This document shows positions 15,841 to 23,766 of a DNA stretch of 58,511 nt, piece after piece. The notes beneath the pieces are model-generated. The model did no database searches and had not been told where the DNA came from. It saw only the letters and a program-made list of their open reading frames with translations. Numbering within the stretch: position 1 is the first letter of the stretch; the number at the start of each line of letters is the position of its first letter. The DNA comes from Patescibacteria group bacterium. Its GTDB lineage: Bacteria; Patescibacteriota; Minisyncoccia; Phycocordibacterales; UBA918. The translations under genes were made by a program, and so were the position numbers. Location: the NCBI GenBank assembly GCA_019745315.1, contig JAIETH010000001.1, positions 257,295 to 315,805 of the forward strand, in the 5' to 3' direction.

Positions 15841-15864
15841 AACCCTGCATAGCTATGCAGGGTT
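15841..15864. terminator. Hairpin between recombinase and TerL genes
   Basis: AACCCTGCATAGCTATGCAGG is the body of a perfect 24-nt palindrome; T/A-rich flanks follow. Likely terminator of the terL transcript, just upstream of the recombinase gene. Confidence 0.65.
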
Positions 15865-15885
15865 TGATTTACATCACATAGTCGT

Positions 15886-17490
15886 TTAATAGTTTCGCCG
15901 TCGACGGTCAGCCGTAGGAATTATTTCTATTTGTTCTTTAGATTTTGGAAGTAGACAATCAACATCTTGGAGCACATCCCGGTAATCATGGAACCATACC
16001 GTGTCGTCCTCAGCAGATCCCGGTCCCAAGAAAGCAATCAAGAACGTGCTCTCGTGAGTAAAATCCTCAACAATCTTCAGTACAAGTAACGAAAATGCGT
16101 CAGCGAGGTCATCGTGCTTTTCGACACCAAAGCCAAGCATCTGCTGAAGTAATTCCTCGCAACCAGTATCAGGAAAAATAATAGTACCGTTTCTAATCAT
16201 TGAGGATGTTAAAGCGAGTCGAGTACGTTTATCATTATGAGGTTTAATCGATTCAGCTTTTACCCCCTGAGAATCAAGCATCTGAGGAAGTGCATCTTGA
16301 TACCCCACACTCTCAATCAATAATTTATCCATACTTCTCGTTAGAACAGTCTTTTTATGAACCTTCATCATCTCAACTTGTTGTGGAAACGTAAGTCGTT
16401 GATTGTAGGGTTGGGGCATAATGAAGACTCGTAATTTCTCGTTCCGACCGTAAATACGAGCGGACACCATCGCTGTACAGTCTGCCGTATCTTTAACCGA
16501 AATTGCCAAGTCCACGCCAGAATAAGTCGCTCGGTAGGCTTTTGTAGTGGTCGGAGGTAACAAATCGGTATGATAATACTGAATCCAATCAGGATGAATA
16601 ACTTGGTCATCATCGGGAATGATATTGAGGAGATACTCACGTTGCCACGCCACCTCGTCACCAATCTTCTTTCGTTCTTTCTCAAGCGACTTCGCATCGG
16701 GAAACTTGCCAGGCCAGTTAGACCGCCCTTTATCGTCAGCAATCGCACAGGACATGAACGTACCGTTTAATTCTTTCTTGAGTACACGCTCTCGCAGTCG
16801 CATAAGGAGCGAATCTTCGTGAAGTAAGTTACCAATCACAATCAGTCGAGTGTCTTGGTCACCAGCTGGAATCACATCACCTGTGAGCCACTGATACGTT
16901 TTATTACGCCCCTCTCGGGTTTTTGTAGACGCTACGTCCTCAACGTCGTCACAGATAAATAAGTCAGGGCGGTGTTGATGATGACGTAGCCCACGGATAC
17001 TCTGCTCAGAGGAAGCTACCGTGATACGAGCCTTAGTGTTTGAGAATACAATCGAATGAGATCCCCATTCATCAGACTCTTCACTAAAGGGACCGAGGTC
17101 GTTTTTGAGTAGTTGGTTGTTCTCCAGCTCGTTACGAATATTCATCATGTGCTGTTTAGCTTGTACCCGAGTCTGACAAAAGATAATCACAAACTTCTTC
17201 TGCTGTTTGCCCAGAATCGCCCAAATCGGGAAAGCAGTCGTCACAATCGTTGATTTACCTGAGCCACGAAACGCTACCACAAACAGATGTTCGTCTGGTT
17301 CGTTTTCGAGCTTACCGATAAGGTCTCGCTGGAATGCAGCGGTCGGAAATTGTACGTAGTGGGCAAAGTAGAAATGGAAGAAGTAGTTAAAGCTACCACT
17401 CATAATCTGTTGCCGTACGACACGGTCTTTCTTCATTGAGTTAAACAGCTCTTCTGAGATTGGGTTATTATTTTGATTTTGCATGATCAT
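15886..17490 (-). CDS. terL: Phage terminase large subunit
   Basis: About 534 aa. ATPase domain: Walker A-like FRGSGKSTIV, motif region IIFCQTRVQAKQHM, Walker B LFICDDVEDVAS, coupling IGNLLHEDSLL. RNase H-like nuclease: first Asp in YSGVDLAISVKD, LIESVGYQDALPQML, final acidic pair DDLADAFSLLV. So both the DNA-translocating and cutting halves are intact. Start taken at 17490 (MIMQNQ), overlapping the terS end by 23 nt. The last gene of the ParB-methyltransferase/terS/terL operon. No portal or capsid gene follows, which is unusual for a prophage. Confidence 0.92.
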   Translation of the reverse strand: MIMQNQNNNPISEELFNSMKKDRVVRQQIMSGSFNYFFHFYFAHYVQFPTAAFQRDLIGKLENEPDEHLFVVAFRGSGKSTIVTTAFPIWAILGKQQKKFVIIFCQTRVQAKQHMMNIRNELENNQLLKNDLGPFSEESDEWGSHSIVFSNTKARITVASSEQSIRGLRHHQHRPDLFICDDVEDVASTKTREGRNKTYQWLTGDVIPAGDQDTRLIVIGNLLHEDSLLMRLRERVLKKELNGTFMSCAIADDKGRSNWPGKFPDAKSLEKERKKIGDEVAWQREYLLNIIPDDDQVIHPDWIQYYHTDLLPPTTTKAYRATYSGVDLAISVKDTADCTAMVSARIYGRNEKLRVFIMPQPYNQRLTFPQQVEMMKVHKKTVLTRSMDKLLIESVGYQDALPQMLDSQGVKAESIKPHNDKRTRLALTSSMIRNGTIIFPDTGCEELLQQMLGFGVEKHDDLADAFSLLVLKIVEDFTHESTFLIAFLGPGSAEDDTVWFHDYRDVLQDVDCLLPKSKEQIEIIPTADRRRRNY

Positions 17491-17881
17491 GTTTCTTAGT
17501 TGGGATAATCCGAGCCATCTCCAGTGCCTGACGCACAGTGGCTTCTTGTTCGGGGGTAAGTTCATCAATGACACCCATACGGGTGACTTCTAGCTTGTCC
17601 TTATAGGCTGGATGGCGTTTATTGAGCCAAAATCGTACCGCTGGAAAGTTCTTTTCCTTGATCAGAGTGAGTAGTTGGCTTTCACTCATGTCGTTCACCA
17701 AAGCCACACCATCAGAGAGGGCTTGATCCATTTTCTTCTCAAACTCCTTATCTTCCTTCCGCCAGCGGTACACAGTGTTGCGAGAGAGTCCTGCTTTCTC
17801 GCACGCCACCTGCACAATCGGTACCTTAGATAGCTCAAGAAGAAACTGCTTGGCAGATTTACTTTTCTTCATACCGTTCAA
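17468..17881 (-). CDS. terS: Terminase small subunit-like protein
   Basis: 137 aa. An N-terminal HTH of the phage terminase small subunit type (VPIVQVACEKAGLSRNTVYRWRKEDKEFE) and a helical middle (LLTLIKEKNFPAVRFWLNKRHPAY). Such proteins bind packaging (pac/cos) sites and regulate TerL. It overlaps terL downstream and the ParB-methyltransferase gene upstream (17859-17881), so the three are translated as a unit. Confidence 0.82.
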   Translation of the reverse strand: MNGMKKSKSAKQFLLELSKVPIVQVACEKAGLSRNTVYRWRKEDKEFEKKMDQALSDGVALVNDMSESQLLTLIKEKNFPAVRFWLNKRHPAYKDKLEVTRMGVIDELTPEQEATVRQALEMARIIPTKKHDHAKSK

Positions 17882-19142
17882 CGATAGCTTTGGTGCCAGT
17901 CATGGCTTCAAAGCGGTTGATAATGAGGTCGCAGAATCGAGGTTCTAAATCGCACCCATACACTCGTCGCCCCAATTGTTCGCCAGCCAAAAGCGTACTG
18001 CCAGAGCCAAGGAAACTATCGAGGATAATGTCATTTGGTTTGGTACAGCGTTTAATCGCTTTCTCGTGGAGTGTGAGTGGTTTTGAAGTAGCGTGCTGGT
18101 AGTCTTTAGCGGACAATCGCTTAGCAGTCCAGATTTCAATAAAGTCATCGACCTGAGTGACCAGTTCGTTTCCTGTACCAAACTCTTTATTTAGCACCTC
18201 GTTTAAATCTTGAATACTTTCTGCAAGATAGGGTTTTCCTCGCACACCGTAAACGGCTGGCTCGTAGGCTTTATTGCAGAATACTTTCGGTACAGGATTC
18301 TGTGAATTCTTTAGCCACAAACAGACTCGCTTGTTAGCAATACCAAGCGAGCGGTACACCTCCTGAATCAGCCCGATGTATATTTGGTCGCAGTAGTAGA
18401 AGACGTGAGTGTTAGGTTCTGATACGGCAAGTGCAGCACTGAGGCTATCATTGATAAATATCTTGTACTCATCAAACGTACGTGAATCATTGACGTTACC
18501 GCCATAGTCTTTCTTGCCACCGATTCCACCGTCGTAATTCACCTGAATGTTGTACACGGGGTCTGAGTAGATCATCGAGGCTCGTTCAGCGCCGAGTAGT
18601 CGAGTAAGGGTTTCTGGTTTAGTGGAGTCGCCACAAATAAGCTTGTGTCGCCCAAGATGAATAATGTCCCCGAGTTTCGTCTTAGGGGTGACGATTTTCT
18701 TTAGTTCCTTTTCTACGTCGAAGTCATCGTCTTTGGTAACGTTGTCTTCATCCCAAAACTTCGCTAGCTCCATTGATTCAAAGCCAGCGAAAGACAAGGT
18801 GTCCATATCGAACGCCTTGAGAAGGTCATAATCCCAGTCACCCCCAAGCTTGTTTGAGCCTATAAGATACTGTTTGGATTCTTTTTCGGTGAGCTTGCGA
18901 TTTGGTACCCGTACGTCGATTAATTCTTCACCCCGCCCTAAGAGCTGAAGTGCCTTAATACGTTGGTGACCAGCAAGGATAGTGCCGTTTGCGTCTATAG
19001 CTGGTATCTCTACTAGATTGAACCTCTTCAGACTGTCTGTGAGAGCTTTCATCTGAGCGTCAGTGATCTTACGAGGATTAATCTCCTGCGGTACAAGATC
19101 ATTTACTTTCTTCTGGACGGTTGTCCAATATAGCTTTTGCAT
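17859..19142 (-). CDS. ParB-like nuclease domain fused to N6/N4 DNA methyltransferase
   Basis: 427 aa. Residues 10-100 are a ParB N-terminal domain (VPQEINPRKITDAQMKALTDSL, ILAGHQRIKAL, with the GHQR motif). Residues 160-415 are a beta-class amino-methyltransferase: motif IV region MIYSDPVYNI comes first and motif I DSFLGSGSTLLAGEQLG later, with the target-recognition part in between. Motif IV reads DPVY rather than the usual DPPY. Such fusions are common next to terminases in phages, probably protecting or marking packaged DNA. Confidence 0.88.
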   Translation of the reverse strand: MQKLYWTTVQKKVNDLVPQEINPRKITDAQMKALTDSLKRFNLVEIPAIDANGTILAGHQRIKALQLLGRGEELIDVRVPNRKLTEKESKQYLIGSNKLGGDWDYDLLKAFDMDTLSFAGFESMELAKFWDEDNVTKDDDFDVEKELKKIVTPKTKLGDIIHLGRHKLICGDSTKPETLTRLLGAERASMIYSDPVYNIQVNYDGGIGGKKDYGGNVNDSRTFDEYKIFINDSLSAALAVSEPNTHVFYYCDQIYIGLIQEVYRSLGIANKRVCLWLKNSQNPVPKVFCNKAYEPAVYGVRGKPYLAESIQDLNEVLNKEFGTGNELVTQVDDFIEIWTAKRLSAKDYQHATSKPLTLHEKAIKRCTKPNDIILDSFLGSGSTLLAGEQLGRRVYGCDLEPRFCDLIINRFEAMTGTKAIVERYEEK

Positions 19143-19186
19143 ACTTTTAGTGAATTAAATTCAATAAAATGTATGGATATAGAAAA

Positions 19187-19249
19187 TGCCTACTCCACAC
19201 ACGAAATAAGCTGTCTTATAGACGACTCATCTCTTGCGCGAAGTAGGCA
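19187..19249. other. Structured intergenic element (possible small RNA)
   Basis: Outer stem TGCCTACT (19187-19194) / AGTAGGCA (19242-19249) encloses an ATAAG-ctgt-CTTAT hairpin. It occupies most of the 160-bp gap between the methyltransferase gene start and the 19305 gene. Strand and function are not determinable. Confidence 0.35.
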
Positions 19250-19304
19250 CGGCCTAGGGCGATACACTACTCAACTTTTTACTACGCAAATATTCTGTTA
19301 CACC

Positions 19305-19724
19305 TTAAGCTTTGGTCTGCTTTTTCTCTAGTCCACGAATCAAACGTTTGCCGTTCTTACTCTTCATGAACTCCTCAGCATCTCTACCAAGCTTAATCGG
19401 TATATGCTTAGGTACTCCAAGCATAACTCGGTAACCGAGTTGCTGGTAATGGCGAACTGCTTCTTGCAACTTGGGATCATTCACCCCAAACGGTAACTCA
19501 ACATGAATGGAGTTACTGTCACCATTCTCAGACTTCGGTGCTTGAAGTGGAGAGAAAATGCGACCTTCCTTATTGTGCTCTATGGAGCGCTGAACGACAG
19601 CACCAACTGATGGAGTTGGGCGAGCGTTCATATGCAACTGTATATCCGTAAGCTCAAGAACGATGACTTTCTCACCTTTCTTGATGGGCTTTGTGACACG
19701 GTTTAATTGTAATATTTGCTCCAT
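19305..19724 (-). CDS. Element-encoded protein, unknown
   Basis: 139 aa; mixed alpha/beta with a basic C-terminus (EEFMKSKNGKRLIRGLEKKQ). Not recognised as a family. It has a near-consensus promoter, divergent from the LexA-like gene, so it is likely expressed at the element's regulatory switch. Could be an antirepressor-like or recombination-directionality protein on position alone; no sequence support for either. Confidence 0.6.
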   Translation of the reverse strand: MEQILQLNRVTKPIKKGEKVIVLELTDIQLHMNARPTPSVGAVVQRSIEHNKEGRIFSPLQAPKSENGDSNSIHVELPFGVNDPKLQEAVRHYQQLGYRVMLGVPKHIPIKLGRDAEEFMKSKNGKRLIRGLEKKQTKA

Positions 19725-19731
19725 ACTTAGT

Positions 19732-19797
19732 ATTCTACTCCTAGGGTGTAAAATCTGTCAAATATTTATTGTTGCTAGTATGAAATCGTGCTATAAT
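19732..19797. promoter_or_regulatory. Divergent promoters at the LexA-like switch
   Basis: Minus: TTGACA (19761-19756), 18 bp, TAGAAT (19737-19732), 7 nt to the ATG at 19724. Plus: TTGTTG (19769-19774), 17 bp, TATAAT (19792-19797), 6 nt to the ATG at 19804. Both predict leaderless messages. The 79-bp intergenic span is a likely operator region for the adjacent repressor. Confidence 0.7.
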
Positions 19798-19803
19798 GAC
19801 GAT

Positions 19804-20442
19804 ATGCACACCAAACAACAACAGCTATTAGCCCTCATAGACAACGACCCAGATATTGGATCATATAGCCTAAGGACAATTGCCAACAAGATTGGAGTGA
19901 CAGACAGACCGCAAATAGTTAAATATCACCTTACTCAACTAGAAAAGGCTGGTTTGATACAGATGAACCTACCGGCAGGAGTACTTAAGCGGGTACAAAA
20001 AGGATTTGTGAAGTCTACCGTCAATACGGTCTACTCCCTTCCCGTAGTTGGAGCAGCCAACTGTGGACCAGCAACTATTTTTGCCGAGCAAAATGTTCAG
20101 CAGTATCTAAAGGTATCTTCCTCTATGTTGCCATCAAGTAAAAAGGGGCTTTACGCTCTCATTGCTGACGGTGACAGTATGAACAAGGCAGAAGTCAGTG
20201 GAAAGAAAATCGAGAGTGGCGACTTCATTCTTGTCGACAGTAGTTACTATAACTATAAAGATAAAGACATTGTCGTAGCTGTAATTGACGGCATGGCGAC
20301 GATTAAACGCTACCGAGAAGACAAAGCTCACAAGCGGATTGTCCTCGAAGCCGACTCGACTGAAAAGTACCTACCCATTTTCATACACGAGGGTGACGAT
20401 TTTCAATTAAGCGGAAAAGTTGTCGGAATTATTAAAGGTTAA
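19804..20442 (+). CDS. LexA/S24-family (CI-like) self-cleaving repressor
   Basis: 212 aa. N-terminal winged-helix (SLRTIANKIGVTDRPQIVKYHLTQLEKAGLI) and a C-terminal S24 peptidase domain: the nucleophile Ser lies in LIADGDSMNKAEV, the general-base Lys in GMATIKRYRE, and FILVDSSYYNYKDKDIVV is the family's core strand. Such repressors are inactivated by RecA-promoted self-cleavage, coupling element induction to DNA damage; the coupling is inferred here. The start at 19804 is fixed by a -10 box 6 bp upstream; a longer frame would begin in the divergent gene. First gene of the right-arm operon. Confidence 0.88.
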   Translation: MHTKQQQLLALIDNDPDIGSYSLRTIANKIGVTDRPQIVKYHLTQLEKAGLIQMNLPAGVLKRVQKGFVKSTVNTVYSLPVVGAANCGPATIFAEQNVQQYLKVSSSMLPSSKKGLYALIADGDSMNKAEVSGKKIESGDFILVDSSYYNYKDKDIVVAVIDGMATIKRYREDKAHKRIVLEADSTEKYLPIFIHEGDDFQLSGKVVGIIKG

Positions 20443-20453
20443 CAGTTAAACGT

Positions 20454-20681
20454 ATGGCTAAAAATATTCATACAGTATTCAATTCAGGACGAGGAATGTG
20501 GGAAAACAAAAAAGAAGGCTCTTCTGCTCCAGTTTCATATCACCACACTAAAAATAACGCTTTAGATCGAGCGGAGAAAATCGCAGGCAAGGCAAAGGTC
20601 GAGCACTTTATTCACGGCAAAGACGGAAAGATCCAAGAGCGTAATAGCTATGGCAACGATCCATTTCCACCACGCGGTTAG
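20454..20681 (+). CDS. DUF2188 family protein
   Basis: 75 aa, the usual DUF2188 length. The pattern fits throughout: VFNSGRGMWENKKEG, the helix KNNALDRAEKIAGKAK, and the ending VEHFIHGKDGKIQERNSYGN followed by DPFPP. The family has no known biochemical role. Starts 11 nt after the repressor stop; likely same transcript. Confidence 0.85.
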   Translation: MAKNIHTVFNSGRGMWENKKEGSSAPVSYHHTKNNALDRAEKIAGKAKVEHFIHGKDGKIQERNSYGNDPFPPRG

Positions 20682-20690
20682 TTAAAACTT

Positions 20691-21113
20691 ATGGAAGCAA
20701 AAATAAAGCACCTAGAGTTCATTCAAGAGGTTATTAAACGGATGGCCAGCAACTCTTTCCTTTTGCGTGGATGGAGTATCACGCTTGTAATCGCAATTTC
20801 TACAATTGCTAGTCAGACTTTCAAGCCGAGTTATGTTGTCATTGCTTTACTAGTAACACTCATATTTTGGACACTTGATTCGTATTACCTCTGGCAAGAG
20901 AAGCGATTTCGTTGCCTCTACGAGGAGGTGAGGAAAAAAGACCCAGCAACCATCGATTTTTCCATGAAATTGCCTGACAAACATTGTTGTAACTGTAGTT
21001 GGTATTCATCAGTAAAATCACCAATATTTATCTCTTTCTATGGCGTAGCAGCACTCGCTCTCTTAGTACTACTCTTCATAACTTACTTCGATATAACCAT
21101 AACCCTGAAATAA
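20691..21113 (+). CDS. Membrane protein paired with TIR protein (candidate effector)
   Basis: 140 aa. A short cytosolic start with LEFIQEVIKRMASNSFLLRGW, then two closely spaced membrane helices (about 27-45 and 50-68), a charged stretch (YLWQEKRFRCLYEEVRKKD) and a last hydrophobic helix (110-133). LEFIQ..I.RMA.NSF..KGW is a recurrent motif of small membrane proteins encoded directly upstream of DUF1863/TIR-like genes. Ending 1 nt before the TIR gene, it likely acts with it, perhaps as a membrane-damaging effector (inference). Confidence 0.75.
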   Translation: MEAKIKHLEFIQEVIKRMASNSFLLRGWSITLVIAISTIASQTFKPSYVVIALLVTLIFWTLDSYYLWQEKRFRCLYEEVRKKDPATIDFSMKLPDKHCCNCSWYSSVKSPIFISFYGVAALALLVLLFITYFDITITLK

Positions 21114-21114
21114 T

Positions 21115-21690
21115 ATGTCACGAAAAGTATTTTACAGTTTTCACTTTGATAAAGATTCACAGCGTGCAGCGCAGATTAGAAACAGTCATGCGATTGCCGA
21201 TGTTGATGAGTACGGTGTCATTGATTCAGTAGATTGGGAAGAAATCAAACGCTCAGGACCTGATTCGATTAAGCGTTGGATTAATGATCAGCTTAAGTAC
21301 ACTTCGGTCACGGTAGTACTGATTGGTGCTGAGACATCTGAAAGACAATGGGTACAATATGAGATTGAGCGTAGCTGGGAACGTGGAAATGGATTGGTCG
21401 GAGTAACAATTCATAACGTAAAGAATCTAGCAGGAGAAACTACAAGCGCTGGAAAAAATCCATTCGATAAACAGGTATTAGCTGACGGAACCCCACTCTC
21501 TGCTGTCTGCAAAGTTTACGATTGGGTAGCTGACGGTGGTTTAGCAAACTTAGGTAAATGGTCTGAAGAAGCCTTTGAAATTCGTTCAAATTATAAGGGT
21601 AATCCTGCTCTAAAGGGTTCACCAGTTAAAACTACAACACCTACACCAGTACAGACGATTAGCAACCCTTCACGACCATGGGCACTGTAG
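21115..21690 (+). CDS. TIR-like (DUF1863, Thoeris ThsB-like) protein
   Basis: 191 aa. The ThsB-like TIR fold is clear: RKVFYSFHFDKDSQRAAQIRNS, WEEIKRSGPDSIKRWINDQL, TSVTVVLIGAETSERQWVQYEI, ERGNGLVGVTIHNV. In Thoeris systems such proteins sense phage and make a cyclic-ADP-ribose-type signal that activates a ThsA effector. No ThsA (SIR2 or macro plus SLOG) gene is present; the adjacent membrane protein and E2-like protein are the possible partners. The C-terminal 40 residues are proline/threonine-rich. Confidence 0.85.
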   Translation: MSRKVFYSFHFDKDSQRAAQIRNSHAIADVDEYGVIDSVDWEEIKRSGPDSIKRWINDQLKYTSVTVVLIGAETSERQWVQYEIERSWERGNGLVGVTIHNVKNLAGETTSAGKNPFDKQVLADGTPLSAVCKVYDWVADGGLANLGKWSEEAFEIRSNYKGNPALKGSPVKTTTPTPVQTISNPSRPWAL

Positions 21691-22397
21691 GAATCAGGGG
21701 TTATACCTTTTCTGAAGAAGAAATAGTATTTACACGGTGTAAGTTTCCTAAACTCACACTCGTATCAGAGTCTGTTTGGGATGGAATAATTGACATTGAC
21801 GCGACTTATAACGATATCCATATTGTCGACTCTTTTCAAGTAAAAATTGGAGTGTTTCGAGATTTTCCAACTGAACTACCTATAGTCAATGAGGTCGGAG
21901 GTCGTATAAAAGTTATTGCTGATAAATACGGCATTACTGATTACCGTGATTTACACGTAAATCCACGGACCGATACAATCTGCCTATGTGTAAAGCAAGA
22001 GGAAAAGTATAAGGTTCCGCCCGGTTCTACATTTGTAGATTTTCTCAATAACTTAGTTATTCCTTACTTTTTTGGGCTGAGTTACTACGAAAAAAATAGA
22101 GTATGGCCGTGGGGTGAATATTCTCATGGCGGACTAGGTCTACTTGAATACTACTCTGACAATAAGGTATCACTTACAAGTGATGATTTAGAGTTACTGA
22201 CCTCTAATTTGAGGCGTGATGAAAAGTGGAAGTCATACAGCAAAAGGTTAAGGGATTCCAATTTATCAAAGAAATGTGTATGCGGATCAGAAAAACCATT
22301 CAATTCTTGCCACACAAAAGCGGCAGACGGAATGAGTCACGTCTTAAGTGAGGTTCACAGATTGCACCTGAGCTCTTATAAACTCTTTAAAAAATAA
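21678..22397 (+). CDS. Prokaryotic E2 (UBC-fold)-like protein with SEC-C zinc motif
   Basis: 239 aa, overlapping the TIR gene by 13 nt. The N-terminal 150 residues have the E2-like layout: a strand meander, FRDFPTELPIVNEVGGRI (the proline-rich E2 turn) and LHVNPRTDTICLC, where the HxN...CL pattern matches the catalytic His/Cys region of bacterial E2-like proteins. WPWGEYSHGGLGLLEYY follows. The C-terminus CVCGSEKPFNSCH is a SEC-C zinc-binding motif. No E1, ubiquitin-like protein or JAB peptidase is nearby. E2 assignment is by motif and is moderately sure; SEC-C is clear. Confidence 0.6.
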   Translation: MGTVGIRGYTFSEEEIVFTRCKFPKLTLVSESVWDGIIDIDATYNDIHIVDSFQVKIGVFRDFPTELPIVNEVGGRIKVIADKYGITDYRDLHVNPRTDTICLCVKQEEKYKVPPGSTFVDFLNNLVIPYFFGLSYYEKNRVWPWGEYSHGGLGLLEYYSDNKVSLTSDDLELLTSNLRRDEKWKSYSKRLRDSNLSKKCVCGSEKPFNSCHTKAADGMSHVLSEVHRLHLSSYKLFKK

Positions 22398-23053
22398 TGG
22401 GTATGAATTTTGATATAGCTATCAGAATTTTGAACCAAAAGTTAGAAGAGGCTGAGCCTGAGATATTAAGTAGTTCGTGGATTTACTTTAACGCTCCAAA
22501 GGTATATTACTTTGTACGCAACAACTACAGAACGGAAAATGATCACATTGACTGGGACATAGTTACCAGATCACTTAATCGTGCATACGCTAAACGCTGG
22601 ACTAGATACAGATACAAACAAGCACGACTATACGAACGACAATCTGAGGTTGACGCCGTACTTACTCGATATAAAGATAAACTATACACTTTCTTTGCTC
22701 CTGCTTCCGAATCGGACAAACAGATTCAAGACCGCATGATTATCCGTTTGGTACGTATCGGACAACGTGGCAATGTGTGTGCTCAAGAAGAATTGGTACG
22801 TTGGGTCACATTCGTGACTGATGACTGGATTGATAGGTATCCACAAATGTATCGCTGGAAAGGCTACGAGGACGAGGTGCCAGACAAAATTCGTTCATGT
22901 ATACGCTGTTACCGATATACTGGCTCATTTCTAGGATACTTATTTAAAACACTTGAGTATTCGGCTCGTGGCAAGCCGCCCCTTGTTTCCCTTGATGACA
23001 AGATTCTAGACGGTAATAAGGCTAGAATTGAGTACCTAAGGCTACAAGAATAG
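22397..23053 (+). CDS. Sigma-70-like protein, element-encoded
   Basis: 218 aa; the ATG overlaps the preceding stop. The middle (AQEELVRWVTFVTDDWIDRYPQ then MYRWKGYEDEVPDKIRSCI) and RYTGSFLGYLFKTLEYSARG resemble sigma region 2 helices. PPLVSLDDKILDGN is like the SLDxPxxDG linker after region 3 of sigma factors. No region 4 HTH follows, so it would be a truncated or divergent sigma-like protein. Last gene of the operon that starts with the LexA-like repressor. Could instead be an unrelated helical DNA-binding protein. Confidence 0.5.
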   Translation: MGMNFDIAIRILNQKLEEAEPEILSSSWIYFNAPKVYYFVRNNYRTENDHIDWDIVTRSLNRAYAKRWTRYRYKQARLYERQSEVDAVLTRYKDKLYTFFAPASESDKQIQDRMIIRLVRIGQRGNVCAQEELVRWVTFVTDDWIDRYPQMYRWKGYEDEVPDKIRSCIRCYRYTGSFLGYLFKTLEYSARGKPPLVSLDDKILDGNKARIEYLRLQE

Positions 23054-23057
23054 CAAA

Positions 23058-23086
23058 TTTACATACACATCTCATAAGAGTATAGT
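23058..23086 (+). promoter_or_regulatory. Promoter of the 23093 gene (leaderless type)
   Basis: TTTACA (23058-23063), 17-bp spacer, TATAGT (23081-23086), 6 nt to ATG. Confidence 0.6.
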
Positions 23087-23092
23087 TTCGTT

Positions 23093-23644
23093 ATGGACCG
23101 TTTTAAAAACCTAATTTCAAAGCTAGATTTAAGGAAAGAAAAGGTAATTTCGTTATTGCTGACCCTTGTACTAACGACACTGATTTTTCTTGATAATAAC
23201 TATTTTGATCATGTACTTCTCACAAGTACCTACTTTTTCTCAATGGCTTTTTTAGCCGTTTTACTTGTGGCAATAATGCTGTTAGCGGGTCACGCAGTCT
23301 ATAAATCAGCGATACATGCCAGTGTGGGTTTTGGTGTACTAATTTTTCTCGCTCAAACTTATTGTAACCTTGAAACTAAGACACCAGACGGTATCGAGGC
23401 TTTAAACACACTCTGGACAATTGGTTTTATATTTATCGTGTATGAGTTTTTTAATAAGTTGCAAGAAGCTTATAAGGCACACACAAAGCCGCTACGAGAT
23501 GATATCAAAACTAAGAAGTGGGAGCCAACATTACTAATGGTAATTTATTCAATTTTTATACTGATATATATCTCATTAATAACAAAGGTGCTAACGCCAA
23601 TTGTGCTTGATTTATGTATTTATAAAAGTGACATAGGACTGTAA
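23093..23644 (+). CDS. Multi-pass membrane protein, unknown
   Basis: 183 aa, four to five hydrophobic helices (about 18-34, 42-65, 72-88, 103-120, 146-172) joined by short loops, with a charged cytosolic segment NKLQEAYKAHTKPLRDDIKTKKW. Last gene of the integrated element, separately transcribed from its own promoter. No family recognised. Confidence 0.65.
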   Translation: MDRFKNLISKLDLRKEKVISLLLTLVLTTLIFLDNNYFDHVLLTSTYFFSMAFLAVLLVAIMLLAGHAVYKSAIHASVGFGVLIFLAQTYCNLETKTPDGIEALNTLWTIGFIFIVYEFFNKLQEAYKAHTKPLRDDIKTKKWEPTLLMVIYSIFILIYISLITKVLTPIVLDLCIYKSDIGL

Positions 23645-23687
23645 CTTTTTACTGGAGATTGGTGTCACTTTTGTCACTTTTTGACCT

Positions 23688-23704
23688 CTCGAGAAGGGTC
23701 GAGA
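23688..23704 (+). repeat. Right attachment-site repeat (attR candidate)
   Basis: CTCGAGAAGGGTCGAGA, identical to 11110-11126. Follows the last cargo gene by 43 bp. Confidence 0.8.
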
Positions 23705-23766
23705 CAGAAATCAGTCGAATAGCCAGAAAAGCCTTACTGGTCAATGTATTAACTTGGTTCCACCAC

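Larger units (their letters stand above)
11110..23704. mobile_element. Integrated phage-like/satellite-like element with serine recombinase
   Basis: An exact 17-bp direct repeat lies at both ends, next to tRNA-Glu on the left. Inside are a resolvase-type integrase (14536-15816), TerL, TerS, a ParB-methyltransferase fusion, an XRE and a LexA/S24-like regulator, and about ten cargo genes. Housekeeping genes resume outside. The A+T-rich, mixed-function content fits a mobile element. No portal, protease, major capsid, tail or replication gene is recognisable, so it is either a capsidless satellite-type island or a partly deleted prophage. Confidence 0.85.

Noticed and set aside
21115-21690. Complete Thoeris system
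   Set aside because: Only the ThsB-like TIR gene is present; no SIR2-SLOG or macro-SLOG ThsA gene lies nearby.
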